Origin: Mesorhizobium sp. B2-1-1 | Lineage (GTDB): Bacteria; Pseudomonadota; Alphaproteobacteria; Rhizobiales; Rhizobiaceae | Length of the DNA stretch: 64,000 nt | Assembly: GCF_006442975.2 (NCBI RefSeq) | Contig: NZ_CP083954.1 | Coordinates: 2,921,501-2,985,500 of the forward strand | Direction: 5' to 3' | Part shown: piece after piece, positions 61,938 to 64,000 of the stretch | How the letters are laid out: each line of letters starts with the position of its first letter | Position numbering within the stretch: position 1 is the first letter of the stretch | Position numbers and translations under genes: made by a program | The notes under the pieces: model-generated | What the model was told of the DNA's origin: nothing | Seen by the model: only the letters and a program-made list of their open reading frames with translations | Database searches by the model: none

Positions 61938-62041
61938 GATTGGTCCTGGCAATCATTTCCGCTGATTGTTGGGCTCAACCGAATTCGTGTGACAAGGCGG
62001 GCCACGCTACCTAGATCAGGCCATTCTCCTGGGAGTTATCC

Positions 62042-62770
62042 ATGGTGTCGGATGCAATTTCCGAGAACGGCGCAAAGAGCGATTTCTGGCAAGGCGTGCG
62101 GCTTTCCATGCCGGTCGTTGTGGCGTCGGCGCCGTTCGGGGTGCTGTTCGGGGCGCTGGCCGTCGACAATGGCTTCTCGGTGTTCGAAGCCTTCCTGATG
62201 AGTGCGATGATCTTCGGCGGCGCCAGCCAGATGGTCGGCATCGAGCTGTTCGGCCAGCATGTCGCGCCGTGGCTGATCGTGCTGTCAATCTTCGCCGTCA
62301 ATTTTCGCCACGTGCTCTATTCGGCCGGTATCGGCCGGCGCATAGCGCACTGGCCCGTGGTCAGCCAAGCGCTCGGCTTCTTCATCCTCACCGATCCGCA
62401 GTTCGCCGTCGCCGAGGCGAGGGCGCAGTCCGGCGAGACGGTCGGCTTCGCCTGGTATCTCGGGCTCGGCCTGCCGGTCTATGTATTCTGGGTGATCGAA
62501 AGCGCGCTCGGCGCGGTGTTCGGCAAGCTCATCCCCGACACGCATGCGCTGGGCATCGATTTCCTGCTGCCGATCTATTTCCTTGGCCTGGTGATGGGCT
62601 TCCGCAAGCGGCCGTTGTGGCTGCCGGTGGTCGTCGCCAGTGCTTGCGCCTCGATCGTCGCCTACAAGATGGTAGGTTCACCCTGGCACGTTTCGATCGG
62701 CGCCATCGCCGGCGTGCTGCTGGCCGTCATCCTGCCGCCCCACCACTCAGGCGTGAAGGCACGGCCATGA
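62042..62770 (+). CDS. azlC: AzlC family branched-chain amino-acid exporter, large subunit
   Basis: This 242-residue membrane protein has seven to eight spans and the AzlC block PVVVASAPFGVLFGALAVDNG and MIFGGASQMVGIELFG. With AzlD it exports branched-chain or other amino acids. It overlaps azlD by ATGA. GGGAG precedes the ATG. Confidence 0.88.
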   Translation: MVSDAISENGAKSDFWQGVRLSMPVVVASAPFGVLFGALAVDNGFSVFEAFLMSAMIFGGASQMVGIELFGQHVAPWLIVLSIFAVNFRHVLYSAGIGRRIAHWPVVSQALGFFILTDPQFAVAEARAQSGETVGFAWYLGLGLPVYVFWVIESALGAVFGKLIPDTHALGIDFLLPIYFLGLVMGFRKRPLWLPVVVASACASIVAYKMVGSPWHVSIGAIAGVLLAVILPPHHSGVKARP

Positions 62771-63063
62771 GCACGACGTTCTGGATCATCATCGCCGGCG
62801 CGATCGCCACTTATCTTACGCGGATCGGCGGGCATCTGGTCATCTCGCGCTTCGACAATATCCATCCGCGCGTCGAGGCCGGCCTCAACGCGGTGCCGGC
62901 GGCGGTGCTGACGACATTGGTGGCGCCGGAACTGTTGAATGCCGGACCGGCGGAATGGGCGGCATTGGTTGTCACCGCCATGGTTTCGCTGCGCGGCGGG
63001 CTGATGGCGATGTTTTTGGCTGGTGCGGCGATGCTGATCCTGGCGCGGCAGTTCGTGGGGTAG
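62767..63063 (+). CDS. azlD: AzlD family exporter, small subunit
   Basis: This 98-residue protein has three hydrophobic spans and the AzlD start FWIIIAGAIATYLTRIGGHL, with VPAAVLTTLVAPELL in the middle. It is the obligate partner of AzlC and is translated from the overlapping ATGA. Confidence 0.87.
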   Translation: MSTTFWIIIAGAIATYLTRIGGHLVISRFDNIHPRVEAGLNAVPAAVLTTLVAPELLNAGPAEWAALVVTAMVSLRGGLMAMFLAGAAMLILARQFVG

Positions 63064-63109
63064 AGTTCCGGGCGCGATCGTTCGAACGCTGGCGCCGCCT
63101 TAGACGCAC

Positions 63110-64000
63110 TCAAATCTTAGCGCCATGCGGTAACGGCGCCGTTGCCTTTTCCAGCCAGGCCAGCGTCTCGCCGTCGAGCATCGGGCCGATCTCGGCCAGC
63201 ACGCGGGCGTGGTAGGTGTCGAGCCAATGCAGCTCGTCGCGGGTCAACAAATCCGAGCGCACCAGCCTGACATCGATCGGCGCCAGGGTCAGCGTCTCGA
63301 AACCGTGCATGGCGATGTCGCCGCCGTCGATCTGCTCGGCCGGCGTCACCAGGATGAGGTTCTCGATGCGGATGCCGTAAGAACCTTCCTTGTAATAGCC
63401 CGGCTCGTTGGACAGCATCATGCCTTCGAGCAGCTTTTCGGTGCCCGTGCGGGCGATGCGTTGCGGGCCTTCGTGCACCGCCAGATAAGAGCCGACGCCA
63501 TGGCCGGTGCCGTGGGCGAAGTCGCAGCCGTGCTTCCACAGCGCCATGCGGGCGACGGCGTCGATTTCCGAGCCGCGCGTGCCGGCGGGGAAACGCAGCG
63601 TGGAAATGCCGATCATGCCTTTCAGCACGAGCGTGAAGCGTTCGCGCATTTCCTCGGTCGGCTGGCCGATCGGCACGGTGCGGGTGATGTCGGTGGTGCC
63701 GTCCTGATATTGGGCGCCGGAATCGAGCAGGAACAGCTCGCCGGCCTGGAGCTTGCGGCTGGTGGCGCGTGAGACGCGGTAGTGCATGATGGCGCCATTC
63801 GGGCCGGCGCCCGAAATGGTGTCGAAGGAGACGTCGCGCAGCGGCATTTGCGTTTCCTCGCCGGTCTGCCGGCGCGTCTCTTCCAGCCGGGTGACGACCG
63901 CGATCTCGTCGAGCGAGCCGGGCTTCTGGCGGTCGAGCCAGCACAAAAGCTTCGCCACCGCCGCGCCATCGCGCCGATGCGCGGCGCGCGAGCCGTTGAT
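63110..64000 (-). CDS. Aminopeptidase P family metallopeptidase (5' end outside window)
   Basis: The frame is open to the window edge, so only the last 296 codons are seen. It is the catalytic pita-bread domain of aminopeptidase P, which removes an N-terminal residue before proline. Metal ligands are visible: LDSGAQYQDGTTDITRT (two Asp), GTGHGVGSYLAVHEGP (His), LSNEPGYY (Glu) and GIRIENL (Glu). The upstream segment SRAAHRRDGAAVAKLLCWLD fits the inter-domain region of the long, three-domain type. Confidence 0.92.
   Translation of the reverse strand: MNGSRAAHRRDGAAVAKLLCWLDRQKPGSLDEIAVVTRLEETRRQTGEETQMPLRDVSFDTISGAGPNGAIMHYRVSRATSRKLQAGELFLLDSGAQYQDGTTDITRTVPIGQPTEEMRERFTLVLKGMIGISTLRFPAGTRGSEIDAVARMALWKHGCDFAHGTGHGVGSYLAVHEGPQRIARTGTEKLLEGMMLSNEPGYYKEGSYGIRIENLILVTPAEQIDGGDIAMHGFETLTLAPIDVRLVRSDLLTRDELHWLDTYHARVLAEIGPMLDGETLAWLEKATAPLPHGAKI

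Overview
This window looks like a core chromosomal segment from a Mesorhizobium-type alphaproteobacterium (Hyphomicrobiales/Rhizobiales). The evidence is the high GC content, a complete rhizobial-order dcw cluster ending in ftsZ-lpxC-bamD-recN-ligA, the btaAB betaine-lipid genes behind a perfect Pho box, an ArsR/methyltransferase fusion regulator (SahR type) driving metF, and several palindromic intergenic elements that I recall as typical of Mesorhizobium. The assignment is made by eye, without any database search.

Layout. 0-5.3 kb: the 3' end of a probable dihydropyrimidinase, a cupin, and a complete NMT1/RibXY-type ABC importer (ATPase, two permeases, binding protein), interrupted by two large inverted-repeat elements. 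5.4-9.8 kb: a secreted CHRD protein, then a minus-strand group with a ThDP enzyme, a class III CoA-transferase and an alpha/beta hydrolase. 10-19.4 kb: a secreted RNase T2, EttA, a trans-aconitate methyltransferase-like protein, a FabH-like synthase, a membrane methyltransferase, a MOSC protein, an SDR, a class IV aminotransferase, and the coupled pair TrmO-DUF2293. 19.5-24.3 kb: sahR-metF with a palindromic operator, a 28-residue membrane microprotein, a DMT transporter and a fold-III ornithine decarboxylase followed by a heptamer minisatellite. 24.3-33.1 kb: cell-wall hydrolases (MltB type, GH25, AmiD type, SLT), a beta-lactamase-fold hydrolase, btaAB with a PhoB box, and a DjlA-like co-chaperone. 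33.1-35.4 kb: the RNase P RNA gene, a ParDE toxin-antitoxin pair and a PLP enzyme of the Cys/Met family.

35.6-61.2 kb is the division and cell-wall cluster: mraZ-rsmH-ftsL-ftsI-murE-murF-mraY-murD-ftsW-murG-murC-murB, a 301-bp break with a strong hairpin, then ddl-ftsQ-ftsA-ftsZ, terminator, lpxC, bamD, recN, ligA. Most genes overlap by 1-4 bases, so translation is probably coupled. Together they make the lipid-linked peptidoglycan precursor, the septal synthase and the Z-ring, followed by lipid A synthesis, outer-membrane assembly and DNA repair. 61.2-64 kb: a DUF2461 protein, AzlC-AzlD amino-acid exporter subunits and the 3' part of an aminopeptidase P.

The region is mostly housekeeping and I found no clear novel defence or biosynthetic system. 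The most notable items are a four-copy palindrome family placed in 5' leaders (including 21 nt before ligA and 40 nt before bamD), an in-frame 24-bp repeat inside murF, a 10-bp-periodic putative MraZ operator, a perfect Pho box at btaAB, the SahR-type operator, the membrane microprotein, and the ThDP/CoA-transferase pair whose substrate is unknown.
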